A stretch of DNA of 64,000 bases from Rhodothermus marinus. GTDB lineage: Bacteria > Bacteroidota > Rhodothermia > Rhodothermales > Rhodothermaceae. Where the stretch lies: the NCBI RefSeq assembly GCF_009936275.1, contig NZ_AP019797.1:3207890-3271889 (forward strand). Reading direction: 5' to 3'. A program made the position numbers and the translations under genes. Below are positions 45,006 through 56,935 of this stretch, one piece after another; position 1 is the stretch's first letter; each line of letters begins with the position of its first letter. A model generated the notes under the pieces. The model was not told the origin of the DNA, did no database searches, and was given only the letters and a program-made list of their open reading frames with translations.

Positions 45006-46028
45006 TCAGTCGAACAGGCTACCCGTGCGGGCCGGTGGGGTCAGGCCGAAGTGCTGATAGGCACGGATCGTCGCCACGCGGCCGCGGGGCGTGCGCTCCA
45101 GGAAGCCCTCCTGGATCAGGTAAGGCTCGTAGACTTCTTCAAGCGTGCCGGGATCTTCGCCCACGGCCACGGCCAGCGTGTTGAGTCCGGTGGGTCCGCC
45201 GCCGAACTTCTCGATCAGCGTGCGGAGCAGGCGCACGTCCATTTCGTCCAGTCCGGCCTCGTCCACGTCGAGCGCTTCCAGCGCCATGCGGGCCACCTCG
45301 CGCGTGATGCGGCCGTCGCCCTTCACCTCGGCAAAGTCGCGCGTCCGCCGCAGCAGGCGATTGGCGATGCGCGGCGTGCCCCGACTCCGGCGGGCGATCT
45401 CGTAGGCGCCCTCCTCGTCGATCTCGACGCCGAGGATCCGCGCCGAGCGCAACACGATCTGCTGCAGGTCTTCCGTCCGATAGTAGTCGTACCGAAATTC
45501 GATGCCGAAGCGAGCCCGGAGCGGCGCCGTCAGCAATCCTTTGCGCGTGGTGGCGCCGATGAGCGTGAAAGGCGGCAGCCGGAGCTTGACGCTCCGCGCA
45601 TTGGGACCACTGTCGATCAGAATGTCGATCCGGTAGTCCTCCATCGCCGAGTAAAGGTACTCCTCGACGACCGGGCTGAGCCGATGGATCTCGTCGATAA
45701 AGAGCACATCGCCCTCGTTCAGATTGGTGAGCAGCCCGGCAATGTCGGCCGGTTTTTCCAGCACGGGCCCGCTCGTGGTGCGGATGCGGGCGCCCATCTC
45801 CTCGGCGATAATGTAGGCCAGCGTCGTCTTGCCCAGGCCCGGCGGCCCGGAAAGCAGTACGTGGTCCAGCGTCTCGCCCCGCTGCAGGGCGGCCGTGATG
45901 AACACACGCAGGTTATCTTTGATCTTCGGCTGGCCGATAAATTCTTCAAGGCGGCGCGGCCGCAACGCCTTTTCGTAGTCTTCTTCGGCGTGCTGCGGTA
46001 GCGGACGCAGTAGACCGGGTTCGCGCAT
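45006..46028 (-). CDS. ruvB: Holliday junction DNA helicase RuvB
   Basis: AAA+ motor (340 aa) that drives branch migration with Ruv[20 protein letters not shown], Walker [12 protein letters not shown], Walker B FIDEIHRL, sensor 1 GATTRKG and the C-terminal winged helix with [15 protein letters not shown] are all present. Start 46028 (MREPGLLRP) is chosen over an ATG 15 bases upstream. A GTGTCA/TGACAC dyad (46076-46093) lies upstream and may be a regulatory site. Confidence 0.96.
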   Translation of the reverse strand: MREPGLLRPLPQHAEEDYEKALRPRRLEEFIGQPKIKDNLRVFITAALQRGETLDHVLLSGPPGLGKTTLAYIIAEEMGARIRTTSGPVLEKPADIAGLLTNLNEGDVLFIDEIHRLSPVVEEYLYSAMEDYRIDILIDSGPNARSVKLRLPPFTLIGATTRKGLLTAPLRARFGIEFRYDYYRTEDLQQIVLRSARILGVEIDEEGAYEIARRSRGTPRIANRLLRRTRDFAEVKGDGRITREVARMALEALDVDEAGLDEMDVRLLRTLIEKFGGGPTGLNTLAVAVGEDPGTLEEVYEPYLIQEGFLERTPRGRVATIRAYQHFGLTPPARTGSLFD

Positions 46029-46139
46029 CGTCGGCCCTCTCACGGTTTGCGTTCTGGCTCAAAATAAAACCGATAGTGTCAACGGTCTGACACCGCCGGG
46101 GTTTACCGCAAAAATAACAACGCAAGAGCGCGAAGATCG

Positions 46140-46168
46140 TTGACAAAGCGCCCGAATCGCCCTACGTT
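46140..46168 (+). promoter_or_regulatory. putative promoter giving a near-leaderless transcript of the DUF3109 gene
   Basis: TTGACA (46140-46145) and TACGTT (46163-46168) are 17 bases apart. The start codon lies ten bases after the -10-like box, so a transcript from here would have almost no leader. Confidence 0.45.
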
Positions 46169-46177
46169 AAAGGCATC

Positions 46178-46771
46178 ATGTTTGCGGTTGACCACATACT
46201 CATTTCCGACAGCGTCCTGGAGGCGCCTTTCGCCTGTCAGCTGCAGGCGTGCCGGGGCGGCTGCTGTGTGCAGGGCGAATCGGGTGCCCCCCTGGAGCCG
46301 GGCGAGCGCTACGTGCTGGAGGCGCTCGTGCCCGAGCTGGCGCCATCGTTGCGCCCCGAAGCGCAGGCGCTCATTGCCGCCCGTGGCCCCTGGGAGAAAG
46401 TCGGGGCCGACCGCTATGCCGTCCGCTGCACTTCGGACGGCGCCTGCGTCTTCGCCGTCTATGACGAAGCGGGTATTGCCCGCTGCGCCATCCAGCAGGC
46501 CTACGAGCAGGGGCGCATCGACTTTCCCAAGCCGATTTCCTGCCACCTGTACCCGCTTCGGGTGGAACGCCGCCAGGGCTTGGAAATTCTTCATTATGAA
46601 AAAATTCCGCTGTGCGACGCGGCCCGAGCGCACGGCGCCCGCTGCGGCATCAGCCTGGTAGATTTTCTGGAAGCGCCGCTGGTGCTGCGCTACGGCCGCG
46701 CCTGGTACGAACGCTTTCGGACCCTGTGGAACGAACGCCGCCGGCTCCTCGGACTGGCGGCCCAATCCTGA
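46178..46771 (+). CDS. DUF3109 family cysteine-rich protein
   Basis: A 197-residue protein of the DUF3109/YkgJ-like type. It has eight or more cysteines in a metal-cluster-like pattern: CQLQACRGGCC near the N-terminus, CTSDGACVF, RCAIQQA, SCHLYPLRV, LCDAA and RCGIS. The pattern suggests binding of zinc or an iron-sulfur cluster. Its function is unknown. It is 16 bases upstream of rpoN and likely co-transcribed with it. Confidence 0.8.
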   Translation: MFAVDHILISDSVLEAPFACQLQACRGGCCVQGESGAPLEPGERYVLEALVPELAPSLRPEAQALIAARGPWEKVGADRYAVRCTSDGACVFAVYDEAGIARCAIQQAYEQGRIDFPKPISCHLYPLRVERRQGLEILHYEKIPLCDAARAHGARCGISLVDFLEAPLVLRYGRAWYERFRTLWNERRRLLGLAAQS

Positions 46772-46787
46772 CGGGAGGGACGGAGCC

Positions 46788-48356
46788 ATGCTGAAACTCA
46801 AGCAGGAACAGAAGCTGCAGCAAAAGCTCTCGCCGCAGCAGATCCAGTACATCAAGCTGCTGCAGCTCCCCACGCTAGCCCTGGAGCAGCGCATCAAGGC
46901 CGAACTGGAATCCAATCCGCTGCTGGAAGAAGGCCCGGAAGAAGAGGAAGAAACCCCGCTCGAAGAAGCCCTCGACGAAACGCCCGAAACGGCCGAGGCC
47001 GAAGCGACTTCGGAGACGACAGAGACCGAAGAGGAAACCGCCGAAGAAGCGACCTCCACCGAAATCGAAGAAGAAATCGACTGGGAAGAACTGTTCAACA
47101 ACGTCGACGACCTTTACGGTTACAAGGCGCGCGTGGACCGCACCGACGAAGACGAAGAGCGGCGTGAGCTTCCCCTCCCGGCCCGTCCCTCGATGATCGA
47201 GCACCTGCGCGAACAGCTCGTCCTGCTCGACCTGAACGAAACCGAGCGCCTGATTGCCGAGCAGATCATCGGCTCGATCGACGAAGACGGCTACCTGCGG
47301 CGCCCGCTCGAGTCGATCGTGGACGACCTGATGTTCACTTACGGCGTCAGCGTAACCGAGGAGGACGTCGAGCGGGTGCTCAAGCAGATTCAGCGGCTCG
47401 ATCCCGTCGGCATTGCCGCCCGCGATCTGCGCGAGTGCCTGATCGTCCAGCTCGAGGCCATGCCCGAAGACACGCCCGGTCGCGAAGTGGCGCTTCGGAT
47501 GCTTCGCGAGGCGTTCAAGGACTTCGCCATGAAGCACTTCGAGGCGCTCCAGCGCAAGCTCGGCGTCTCGGAAGCGGAACTCAAAGAAGCCTACGACCTG
47601 ATCCAGCACCTCAATCCCAAGCCCGGCGAAGGCGGCGACGTAACGCCCCAGCAGAACTACATCGTCCCGGACTTCACCGTCACCTACCAGGACGGGGAAT
47701 TCATCATCACGCTCAACAGCCGCAACGCGCCGCAGCTCCGCATCTCGCGCCGCTACCGCCAGATGCTCGAGCAGATGGCCGCCGAGAAGAAGAAAGGCAA
47801 GCGCACCAATGGGCTGGACGAACAGACCCGGGCTTTTCTCAAAAACAAGCTGGAATCGGCCCGCTGGTTCATCAACTCGATCAACCAGCGGCGTCAGACC
47901 ATGCTTAAAGTGATGAAGGCCATCGTCGAGCTGCAGGAAGACTTCTTCAAGTACGGCGAAGGCCACCTCAAGCCCATGATTCTCAAAGACGTGGCCGATC
48001 GCATCGGAATGGACATTTCCACGGTCAGCCGCGTCGTCAACGGCAAGTACGTCCAGACCGACTTCGGCGTCTATCCGCTGAAGTATTTCTTCTCCGAAGG
48101 ACTGGCCACCGAAAGCGGCGAAGAGGTTTCCAATCGGGAAGTCAAGGCGCTCATCCAGCGCATGATCGAACAGGAAGACAAGCGCAACCCGCTTTCGGAC
48201 CAGAAAATCGCCGAGCTGCTGGCCAGGCAGGGATTCAAGATCGCCCGTCGGACGGTAACCAAGTACCGCGAACAGCTCGGCATTCCGGTGGCCCGTCTCC
48301 GACGCGAGATCGTGCTGGACGATCAGCAGGAAAAGGAAGCTGCGAGCGAAAAGTAA
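46788..48356 (+). CDS. rpoN: RNA polymerase sigma-54 factor
   Basis: Sigma-54 of 522 residues, needed for activator-dependent promoters. Region I is the glutamine- and leucine-rich LKQEQKLQQKLSPQQIQYIK; a long acidic region II (residues 48-102, mostly E, T and D) follows; the core-binding and DNA-binding parts include MGMDISTVSRVVNGKYVQTD (residues 403-422, helix-turn-helix region) and the RpoN box at RRTVTKYREQ. Strong ribosome site GGAGGGACGGAG upstream. No sigma-54 activator is seen in the window. Confidence 0.95.
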   Translation: MLKLKQEQKLQQKLSPQQIQYIKLLQLPTLALEQRIKAELESNPLLEEGPEEEEETPLEEALDETPETAEAEATSETTETEEETAEEATSTEIEEEIDWEELFNNVDDLYGYKARVDRTDEDEERRELPLPARPSMIEHLREQLVLLDLNETERLIAEQIIGSIDEDGYLRRPLESIVDDLMFTYGVSVTEEDVERVLKQIQRLDPVGIAARDLRECLIVQLEAMPEDTPGREVALRMLREAFKDFAMKHFEALQRKLGVSEAELKEAYDLIQHLNPKPGEGGDVTPQQNYIVPDFTVTYQDGEFIITLNSRNAPQLRISRRYRQMLEQMAAEKKKGKRTNGLDEQTRAFLKNKLESARWFINSINQRRQTMLKVMKAIVELQEDFFKYGEGHLKPMILKDVADRIGMDISTVSRVVNGKYVQTDFGVYPLKYFFSEGLATESGEEVSNREVKALIQRMIEQEDKRNPLSDQKIAELLARQGFKIARRTVTKYREQLGIPVARLRREIVLDDQQEKEAASEK

Positions 48357-48361
48357 TTCGC

Positions 48362-49663
48362 TCAACCGGCGGTCCGCTCCGGGCGCAGCGTGCGCACCTC
48401 CATCTGTGCCCGGCGCAATCCCACGGTGAACGTGCTCCCTTCGCCGACGCGACTTTCGACGGTCAGCGTGCCGTCGATCAGGTGCAGCAACCGCTGCGCC
48501 ACGGTCAGTCCCAGTCCGGCTCCCTCGTGTGTACGGTTGATCCCCATCGAGCCCTGCTCGAACGCCCGGAAAAGCCGTTGCAACTCGGCCGGATCGATGC
48601 CCGGACCGGTGTCGCGCACGTCCACATACAGCCGATCGTCCTGCTCCCGGAGTTCGATGTGCACGCCGCCCTCCTGCGTGAACTTGACCGCGTTCTCTAC
48701 AAGGTTATAAAAAACGGTGTTGAGCGCTTCCGCGTCGGCATACACATAGACCGGCTTTTCCGGACAACTGCAGGTGATCGTCAGCCCTTTTTCCTGCGCC
48801 TCTTCCTGCAGCTCTTCCAGAATGGGATGCATCACCTCGCGCAGATCAACCAGGCCGGGCTTGAGCCGGAGCCGGTCTGCTTCGATCCGGGCCAGCAGCA
48901 CCAGATTGGTCAGCAGGTGGAGCAATCGACGCCCGCTGTGCTCCACGATCTGCACGAACTCCCGCAGCTCCTCCGGCGCTTCTTCGTTCAGGATCTGCGC
49001 GGCGCCCAGGATGCCGGCCAGCGGCGTACGTAGCTCGTGGTGCATGTTCGACAGCAGCGTGTTGCGGAACTGCAGCGCCGCCTCGGCCCGTTGGCGCGCC
49101 TCGTCCAGCGTTTCCTGCTGCTGCATCAGCGTCCGCAGGACCAGGTAGATTGCAATACCAATTCCGGCCGTTGCCGTTGCCAGAATCGCCGGCGAGACCA
49201 CCGGATCCGGGACCCAGAGGCTACCCAGCGCAATCAGCAGCGTCCCGAAGGCCAGGTAGGCGCCCAGCGGTTCGGGCCGCCGCAGCCCGAGCCCGTAGAC
49301 GATCCCGGTCCCTGCATAGACAAAGAGATAGTCGATCACATAGTTAGGCGTCAGGTGGTTGACCAGCGCCAGCACCCCGAACCAGAGCGAAATGGCCCAG
49401 GTCAGCGTGCAGGCGACCGCGGCCAGGTGCGTCCGGATCCAGGCGATCCGGTAGGAAAGCAGCACCACCGCCAGCACCGCGCCCCCGATCACCAGACGTA
49501 GCCAGAGCGGATCCCAGGCCGTGGGATCGGTCACGCGATGCACGAACCAGAAACCCACGGCCATGACAAAGGTCAGCCAGCCCAGAAGCCGGTAGGTACG
49601 CAGCAGCCACGCAGGCGGCTCGACGTGTACGATGGCGGTTTCCGCCTTCGCGGGAGGCTTCAT
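48362..49663 (-). CDS. Membrane sensor histidine kinase (orphan)
   Basis: A 433-residue histidine kinase. The N-terminal half has about six hydrophobic segments (for example LLGWLTFVMAVGFWFV, LVIGGAVLAVVLLSYRIA) without a large periplasmic domain. HisKA H-box: SNMHHELRTPLAGILGAAQI; HATPase: N-box VFYNLVENAVKFTQEG, G1 DVRDTGPGID and G2 GAGLGLTVAQRLL. No response regulator is adjacent, so its partner lies elsewhere. Convergent with rpoN (5 bases between stops). Confidence 0.9.
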   Translation of the reverse strand: MKPPAKAETAIVHVEPPAWLLRTYRLLGWLTFVMAVGFWFVHRVTDPTAWDPLWLRLVIGGAVLAVVLLSYRIAWIRTHLAAVACTLTWAISLWFGVLALVNHLTPNYVIDYLFVYAGTGIVYGLGLRRPEPLGAYLAFGTLLIALGSLWVPDPVVSPAILATATAGIGIAIYLVLRTLMQQQETLDEARQRAEAALQFRNTLLSNMHHELRTPLAGILGAAQILNEEAPEELREFVQIVEHSGRRLLHLLTNLVLLARIEADRLRLKPGLVDLREVMHPILEELQEEAQEKGLTITCSCPEKPVYVYADAEALNTVFYNLVENAVKFTQEGGVHIELREQDDRLYVDVRDTGPGIDPAELQRLFRAFEQGSMGINRTHEGAGLGLTVAQRLLHLIDGTLTVESRVGEGSTFTVGLRRAQMEVRTLRPERTAG

Positions 49664-49743
49664 GTAAACCGCACTTGTTTCAGAAGCAGGGCGTATCTTA
49701 TGCTAATATCGGCCGCTGATGTGCTAACGATAAACACAATCCC

Positions 49744-51294
49744 ATGGCGACGTCAAGCACTTTGGCTTCCGCCGAGCCCCGATTGACTATGGCCGAGCGT
49801 CAGGCGTTGCTGGAAGCGCTTCGCACCCGATTTCTGGGCCTGCACACTACCTATCGCCTGGCCAACGGCCGTCAGGCCCGCCGGATCTACCTCGACAGCG
49901 CCGCCTCCAACCTGCTCTGGGAGCCCGCCGCCCGCGTTGCCCACCAGGCGCTTCAGCACTACGCGAACACGCACTCCCAGCTTCACTTCGGCGCCCGCAT
50001 CATGACGGCGCTCTACGCCGAAGCCCATCAGGCGGTGCTCGACTTTCTCCAGGCCGACAACCGCTACACGGCCATCTTCTGCGGCTACGGTGTGACGGCC
50101 TGCCTGAACCGCATCGCGCGCGTACTGGCCCGCCGCCGCCCGGATCGCGACGTGGTGATCACCACGATTATGGAGCACCACGCCAACGACCTGCCCCACC
50201 GCAAGCACGTAGGCCGGGTGGTCCATGTGCCTGTGGAGAAAGACCCGGACGGCGAGGCCGGCAAAGTCGACATGGCCCGCCTGCAGGAAGCCATCACCCG
50301 CCACGCCGATCGGCTGAACTACGTGGCCATTACGGCCGCCTCGAACGTAACGGGCATCGTCAATCCGGTCCATGAGATCGCCCGAATGGCCCACGCCGTG
50401 GGCGCTTACGTCGTGGTGGACGCCGCCCAGTCGGCGGCCCACCTGCCGCTGGCCGTCGACCCGGGTGACCCGGAGGCCGCGCTCGACGTGGTGGTGCTCA
50501 GCGGTCACAAAATCTACACGCCCGGAAGCCCCGGCGTGCTCGTGGCACGCAAGGAACTGTTTCTGGGCCAGGAGCCCGAAGAAGTGGGCGGCGGCATCGT
50601 CTCGTTCGTGGACACCACCCGCTACGAGATCCTGCCCCACCTGCCCGAGCGCGAAGAAGCCGGCACGCCCAACCTGCCGGGGGCCATTGCGCTGGGCGCC
50701 ACACTCCGCCTGCTGCAGCACATCGGCATGAACCTGATCGCCGAAGACGAACGGCGGCTGACCCAGTACGCGCTCGACCGGCTGAGCCGGATCCCCCGCC
50801 TGCACATCTACGGCTCCCACCGGCTGGAAATTGCCGAACGCATCGGTGTGATCACCTTCAACCTGTACGACCTGCCGCATGGACTGGTCACGGCCGCACT
50901 GAACGACTACTTCGGCATTGCCGTTCGCAACGAATGCTTCTGCGCCCAGCCGTTCGTCCGCCAGCTGCTGGGCATTGCCGACGCCGAAGGCCGGGCGCCC
51001 GATAGTTGCCTCGACACCTGCTCGCCCCGCGAGCAGCCGGGTATGGTGCGCATCTCGCTGGGCCTCTACAACACGACCGATGACATCGACGCGGCCGTCG
51101 AGGCGCTCACCGATCTGGCCCGGCGTCCCGACTTCTACCGACAGCAGTATGAGCCCGTACCCGGTAGCCGGGGCGACTGGCGCCACCGGAGCTTTCGCTT
51201 TGAGCCGAAACAGGTGTTTTCCATCGAACAGGCGGTCCGGCAATTGATCGACGCGCTGCGTAACGGCGCAACCGGTTCGGACACCCAACCGTAG
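49744..51294 (+). CDS. Aminotransferase class V-fold PLP enzyme (cysteine-desulfurase-like)
   Basis: A 516-residue PLP enzyme. IYLDSAASNLLW at the N-terminus, EHHANDLPHRKH, VDAAQSAAHLPL (PLP-binding Asp) and SGHKIYTPGSPGVLVA, with the PLP lysine at K256. The C-terminal RNECFCAQPFVRQLL has cysteines in the place of the SufS/NifS loop, so a desulfurase or selenocysteine-lyase role is possible, but kynureninase-like and isopenicillin-epimerase-like members share the fold. It is longer than SufS by about 100 residues. No Suf genes are near. Confidence 0.83.
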   Translation: MATSSTLASAEPRLTMAERQALLEALRTRFLGLHTTYRLANGRQARRIYLDSAASNLLWEPAARVAHQALQHYANTHSQLHFGARIMTALYAEAHQAVLDFLQADNRYTAIFCGYGVTACLNRIARVLARRRPDRDVVITTIMEHHANDLPHRKHVGRVVHVPVEKDPDGEAGKVDMARLQEAITRHADRLNYVAITAASNVTGIVNPVHEIARMAHAVGAYVVVDAAQSAAHLPLAVDPGDPEAALDVVVLSGHKIYTPGSPGVLVARKELFLGQEPEEVGGGIVSFVDTTRYEILPHLPEREEAGTPNLPGAIALGATLRLLQHIGMNLIAEDERRLTQYALDRLSRIPRLHIYGSHRLEIAERIGVITFNLYDLPHGLVTAALNDYFGIAVRNECFCAQPFVRQLLGIADAEGRAPDSCLDTCSPREQPGMVRISLGLYNTTDDIDAAVEALTDLARRPDFYRQQYEPVPGSRGDWRHRSFRFEPKQVFSIEQAVRQLIDALRNGATGSDTQP

Positions 51295-51399
51295 ACGCGG
51301 TTAGACACCGGGCACGCTCGGAAGCCTGATGGATTTTCGGCCCGAATTTTGTTTAGACTTCGTGAAGAACGAAAGGAAGAACCCAACCGGTTGCAAGCC

Positions 51400-51654
51400 A
51401 TGCGCGCCACGAAACAACGTCTTGCCGGTTCGGCACTGGCCCGCCTGTTCGCCTACTACCTGACCGGTCGCATTGCCGAAACCCAGTGGCGACAGCTTTC
51501 GCGCCTGCTGGACGCCCGTACGGCCACACCGGAAGAACGCGAGGCGATGGCCGCCTTCTTCAGCGATCTGCTGCAGGAGCGCGGAGCTGAAGTCCGCATC
51601 CCGCGTCTGAAGGAATTTCGCGAACTGCTGGCGACCGCGCGCATGGCCGTATAG
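51400..51654 (+). CDS. small hypothetical protein
   Basis: An 84-residue, helical, arginine- and alanine-rich protein (MRATKQRLAGSALARLFAYY at the start). No recognisable family. Start 51400 is chosen; an in-frame start 51 bases upstream is possible. It is followed by an intrinsic terminator and preceded by an AATTTTGTTTA stretch that could act as a -7 box, so it seems to be an independent unit. Confidence 0.55.
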   Translation: MRATKQRLAGSALARLFAYYLTGRIAETQWRQLSRLLDARTATPEEREAMAAFFSDLLQERGAEVRIPRLKEFRELLATARMAV

Positions 51655-51681
51655 ATTTTCCGCCGCGTGGCTTATTTTTCC

Positions 51682-51712
51682 GCCGAACCCCCTGCAGGGT
51701 TCGGCTTTTTAT
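51682..51712 (+). terminator. terminator after the small hypothetical gene
   Basis: A 9-base perfect stem (51682-51690 with 51697-51705) with a 6-base loop followed by TTTTTATTT. Confidence 0.88.
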
Positions 51713-51746
51713 TTCCCAAAAAGCCTGCACGAATCCGAAACGGACC

Positions 51747-52688
51747 ATGCCCATGCAGCTTCCCGAAAGCGCTTCGATCTGTGAGGTCGGTCCACGCGAC
51801 GGCTTTCAATACGAGCCGACCTTCATCCCCACCGAGCGTAAGGTGGCCGTCATCGAGCGGCTCGTTGCGGCCGGTGTGCGCCGTATTCAGGTAACCTCTT
51901 TCGTGCACCCGAAGTGGGTTCCCCAGATGGCCGACGCCGAGGAGGTCTGCCGCCGCCTGCCCGACCGGGACGACGTGATTTTTTCCGGACTGGCCCTGAA
52001 CGTGAAGGGCGTCGAGCGGGCCCATGCGGCCGGACTTCGCTACGTGGATCTGTCGATCGCCACGCACGACGAGCACAGCCTGGCCAACGCGAACATGACC
52101 GTGGCCGAGGCCGTCCGTCAGGCCGAGGCCATGATCCGCCTGGCCCATCATTACGACATGCAGCCGCAGCTCGGACTCCAGACCGTCTTCGGCTACAAAC
52201 AGCCCGGCGACACGCCGCTACAGCGCATCCGTGAGCTGGCCCGCCGATTCGTGGACCTGGGCCTCGAGTCGTTCTCGCTGGCCGACACGACCGGCATGGC
52301 TCATCCCGTTCAGATTCAGGAGTACGTGGAGGCCGTGCGCGAAGAGATCGGCGACACGCCGCTCGTGCTGCACCTGCACGACACGCGCGGCATGGGGCTG
52401 GCCAATGTGCTGGCGGCCCTGCAGTGCGGCGTCACGCGCTTCGACACCTCGCTGGGCGGGCTGGGCGGCTGTCCCTTCATCCCCGGCGCCACGGGCAACA
52501 TCGCCACCGAAGACACGGTCTACATGCTCGAGGCCATGGGCGTGCGCACGGGGATCGACTACCGCCGCGTGGCCGAGCTGGCGCTCGAACTCGAAGCGTT
52601 CCTGGGGAAGGAACTGCCCGGCCGCCAGACGCGCCTGCTGGCCCGCCAGCGGGCCCTGGCCGCGTCCGAATCGCGCCCCTGCTCCTGA
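51747..52688 (+). CDS. Hydroxymethylglutaryl-CoA lyase-type enzyme
   Basis: A TIM-barrel lyase of 313 residues. EVGPRDGFQYEP at the N-terminus contains the metal-binding Asp; LADTTGMAHPVQIQEYV and HLHDTRGMGLAN provide the His pair; GGLGGCPFIPGATGNIATED carries the active-site Cys loop of HMG-CoA lyase. It would cleave HMG-CoA to acetyl-CoA and acetoacetate in leucine catabolism. Related condensing enzymes (such as hydroxy-acid aldolases) cannot be excluded. Convergent with gcvP, 6 bases between stops. Confidence 0.88.
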   Translation: MPMQLPESASICEVGPRDGFQYEPTFIPTERKVAVIERLVAAGVRRIQVTSFVHPKWVPQMADAEEVCRRLPDRDDVIFSGLALNVKGVERAHAAGLRYVDLSIATHDEHSLANANMTVAEAVRQAEAMIRLAHHYDMQPQLGLQTVFGYKQPGDTPLQRIRELARRFVDLGLESFSLADTTGMAHPVQIQEYVEAVREEIGDTPLVLHLHDTRGMGLANVLAALQCGVTRFDTSLGGLGGCPFIPGATGNIATEDTVYMLEAMGVRTGIDYRRVAELALELEAFLGKELPGRQTRLLARQRALAASESRPCS

Positions 52689-52694
52689 GCCCGC

Positions 52695-55565
<2,871 letters not shown>

Positions 55566-55708
55566 AGCGTTGTGCTCCACTTCATCAAAACCCGGTCGGT
55601 AAATGTCTGAACGCCTGTTCGAGTTCAGGTTTGGCGGATTCTTCAGAAGTATTCCGGCACCTGACCGAAAAACTACGGGTAAAGTATGCCTCTAGAAAAT
55701 TTCAATCA

Positions 55709-56932
55709 ATGTGGGTGCGCATGAACGTAACCGTTGTCGTTCCGCCGCCGTTGCGGGGTACCGATCCGGACTCGTTTGCCGAACGCACGGTTCGAGAGCG
55801 CTGGCCGCGCATTGTGGCCCAGACGATTCGCGAAAACGACTTTCCCGAAGCGGTCAACGAGCGGCTGTGGGCACTGCACCGGGAGCTGCCGGACGGCCCC
55901 ATCCGTCCGATTCAGGATCCGGGCGCCCCGGATCTGCCGCTCTGGGATGAGTGGGTGGCCCCACATCTGGGTGAAACCTGGGCCTCGGCACCCTGGCTTT
56001 TTACCGAACACTACCTGTACCGGCGCATCCTCGAAGCGACCGGCTATTTCCAGCCCGGTCCTACCTATCTGCATGATCCGTTTCGGAAGCAGAAAACGGA
56101 AGCACTGGATCCGGCCGCCGAGGCCGTGATTGTGCTGGCCCGTGCCGCCAACGAGCGGGCCACGCAGCCGGAGCTGGCCCGCGCCCAGTTGCCCCTGCTG
56201 GTACGTACGGCGCTCTGGGGCAATCAGATCGACCTGAGCATGTGGTCGGCCGACGAAGCGCCCCGTCACCTGGGCACCGATCGGGAAACGGCCCACCTGC
56301 TGGCCGACGACACCGACGCGCTGCTGGCCCACCTCGAAGCGGTGGCACCGGCCCGCATCGACCTGCTGGCCGACAACGCCGGCTTCGAGCTGCTGTGCGA
56401 CCTGGTGCTCGTCGATGGCCTGCTGGCGGCCGGCTACGCCCACACCGTCGTACTGCACCTGAAGGCGCACCCCACGTTCGTCTCCGACGCGATGATCGCG
56501 GACGTGCTGGAGACGCTCGACATGCTAGCCGCCGCTCCAGATTCCGCTCCCCGCGCTCTGACCGAACGCCTGCGTGGCTATCTGGCGGCGGGACGTCTTC
56601 GCCTTTCGGACAGCTTCATCTGGAACTGTCCGCTGCCCATGCGGGCCTTCCCGAAGCTTCCGCTGGCCGATCTGGCCCGCTCCGACCTGGTCATCGCCAA
56701 AGGCGACGCCAACTACCGCCGCCTGGTGGACGACGCCCACTGGCCCTTTACGACGCCTTTTGCCGAAGTGGTAGCGTACTTTCCGGCACCGCTGCTGGCG
56801 CTGCGCACGCTCAAAGCCGAAGTGGTGGTGGGACTCGACGAAGCGCGCATCCGCGAAGTCGCCGCGCAGGACCCGGAGTGGATGACAAATGGTCACTGGG
56901 GCGTGATTCAGTTCTACCGCCCTGCCCGCTGA
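55709..56932 (+). CDS. ARMT1-like damage-control phosphatase (DUF89)
   Basis: A 407-residue member of the DUF89 metal-dependent phosphatase family, whose members hydrolyse damaged or surplus sugar phosphates. Family metal and substrate motifs: DNAGFELLCDLVL, LHLKAHPTFVSDAM and LVIAKGDANYRRL (GDxNYRRL). The start at 55709 or 55721 gives the typical PPPLRGTDPDSFAERTV N-terminus; the longer in-frame opening from a TTG at 55631 is not conserved-looking. Convergent with rnc, 3 bases apart. Confidence 0.87.
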   Translation: MWVRMNVTVVVPPPLRGTDPDSFAERTVRERWPRIVAQTIRENDFPEAVNERLWALHRELPDGPIRPIQDPGAPDLPLWDEWVAPHLGETWASAPWLFTEHYLYRRILEATGYFQPGPTYLHDPFRKQKTEALDPAAEAVIVLARAANERATQPELARAQLPLLVRTALWGNQIDLSMWSADEAPRHLGTDRETAHLLADDTDALLAHLEAVAPARIDLLADNAGFELLCDLVLVDGLLAAGYAHTVVLHLKAHPTFVSDAMIADVLETLDMLAAAPDSAPRALTERLRGYLAAGRLRLSDSFIWNCPLPMRAFPKLPLADLARSDLVIAKGDANYRRLVDDAHWPFTTPFAEVVAYFPAPLLALRTLKAEVVVGLDEARIREVAAQDPEWMTNGHWGVIQFYRPAR

Positions 56933-56935
56933 ACC

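Noticed and set aside
46076-46093. GTGTCA/TGACAC dyad upstream of ruvB as an SOS (LexA) box
   Set aside because: It does not match a recognised LexA consensus; kept only as a remark in the ruvB entry.
55566-55708. Glycine riboswitch upstream of gcvP
   Set aside because: The spacer is too short for the tandem aptamer and lacks its conserved core.
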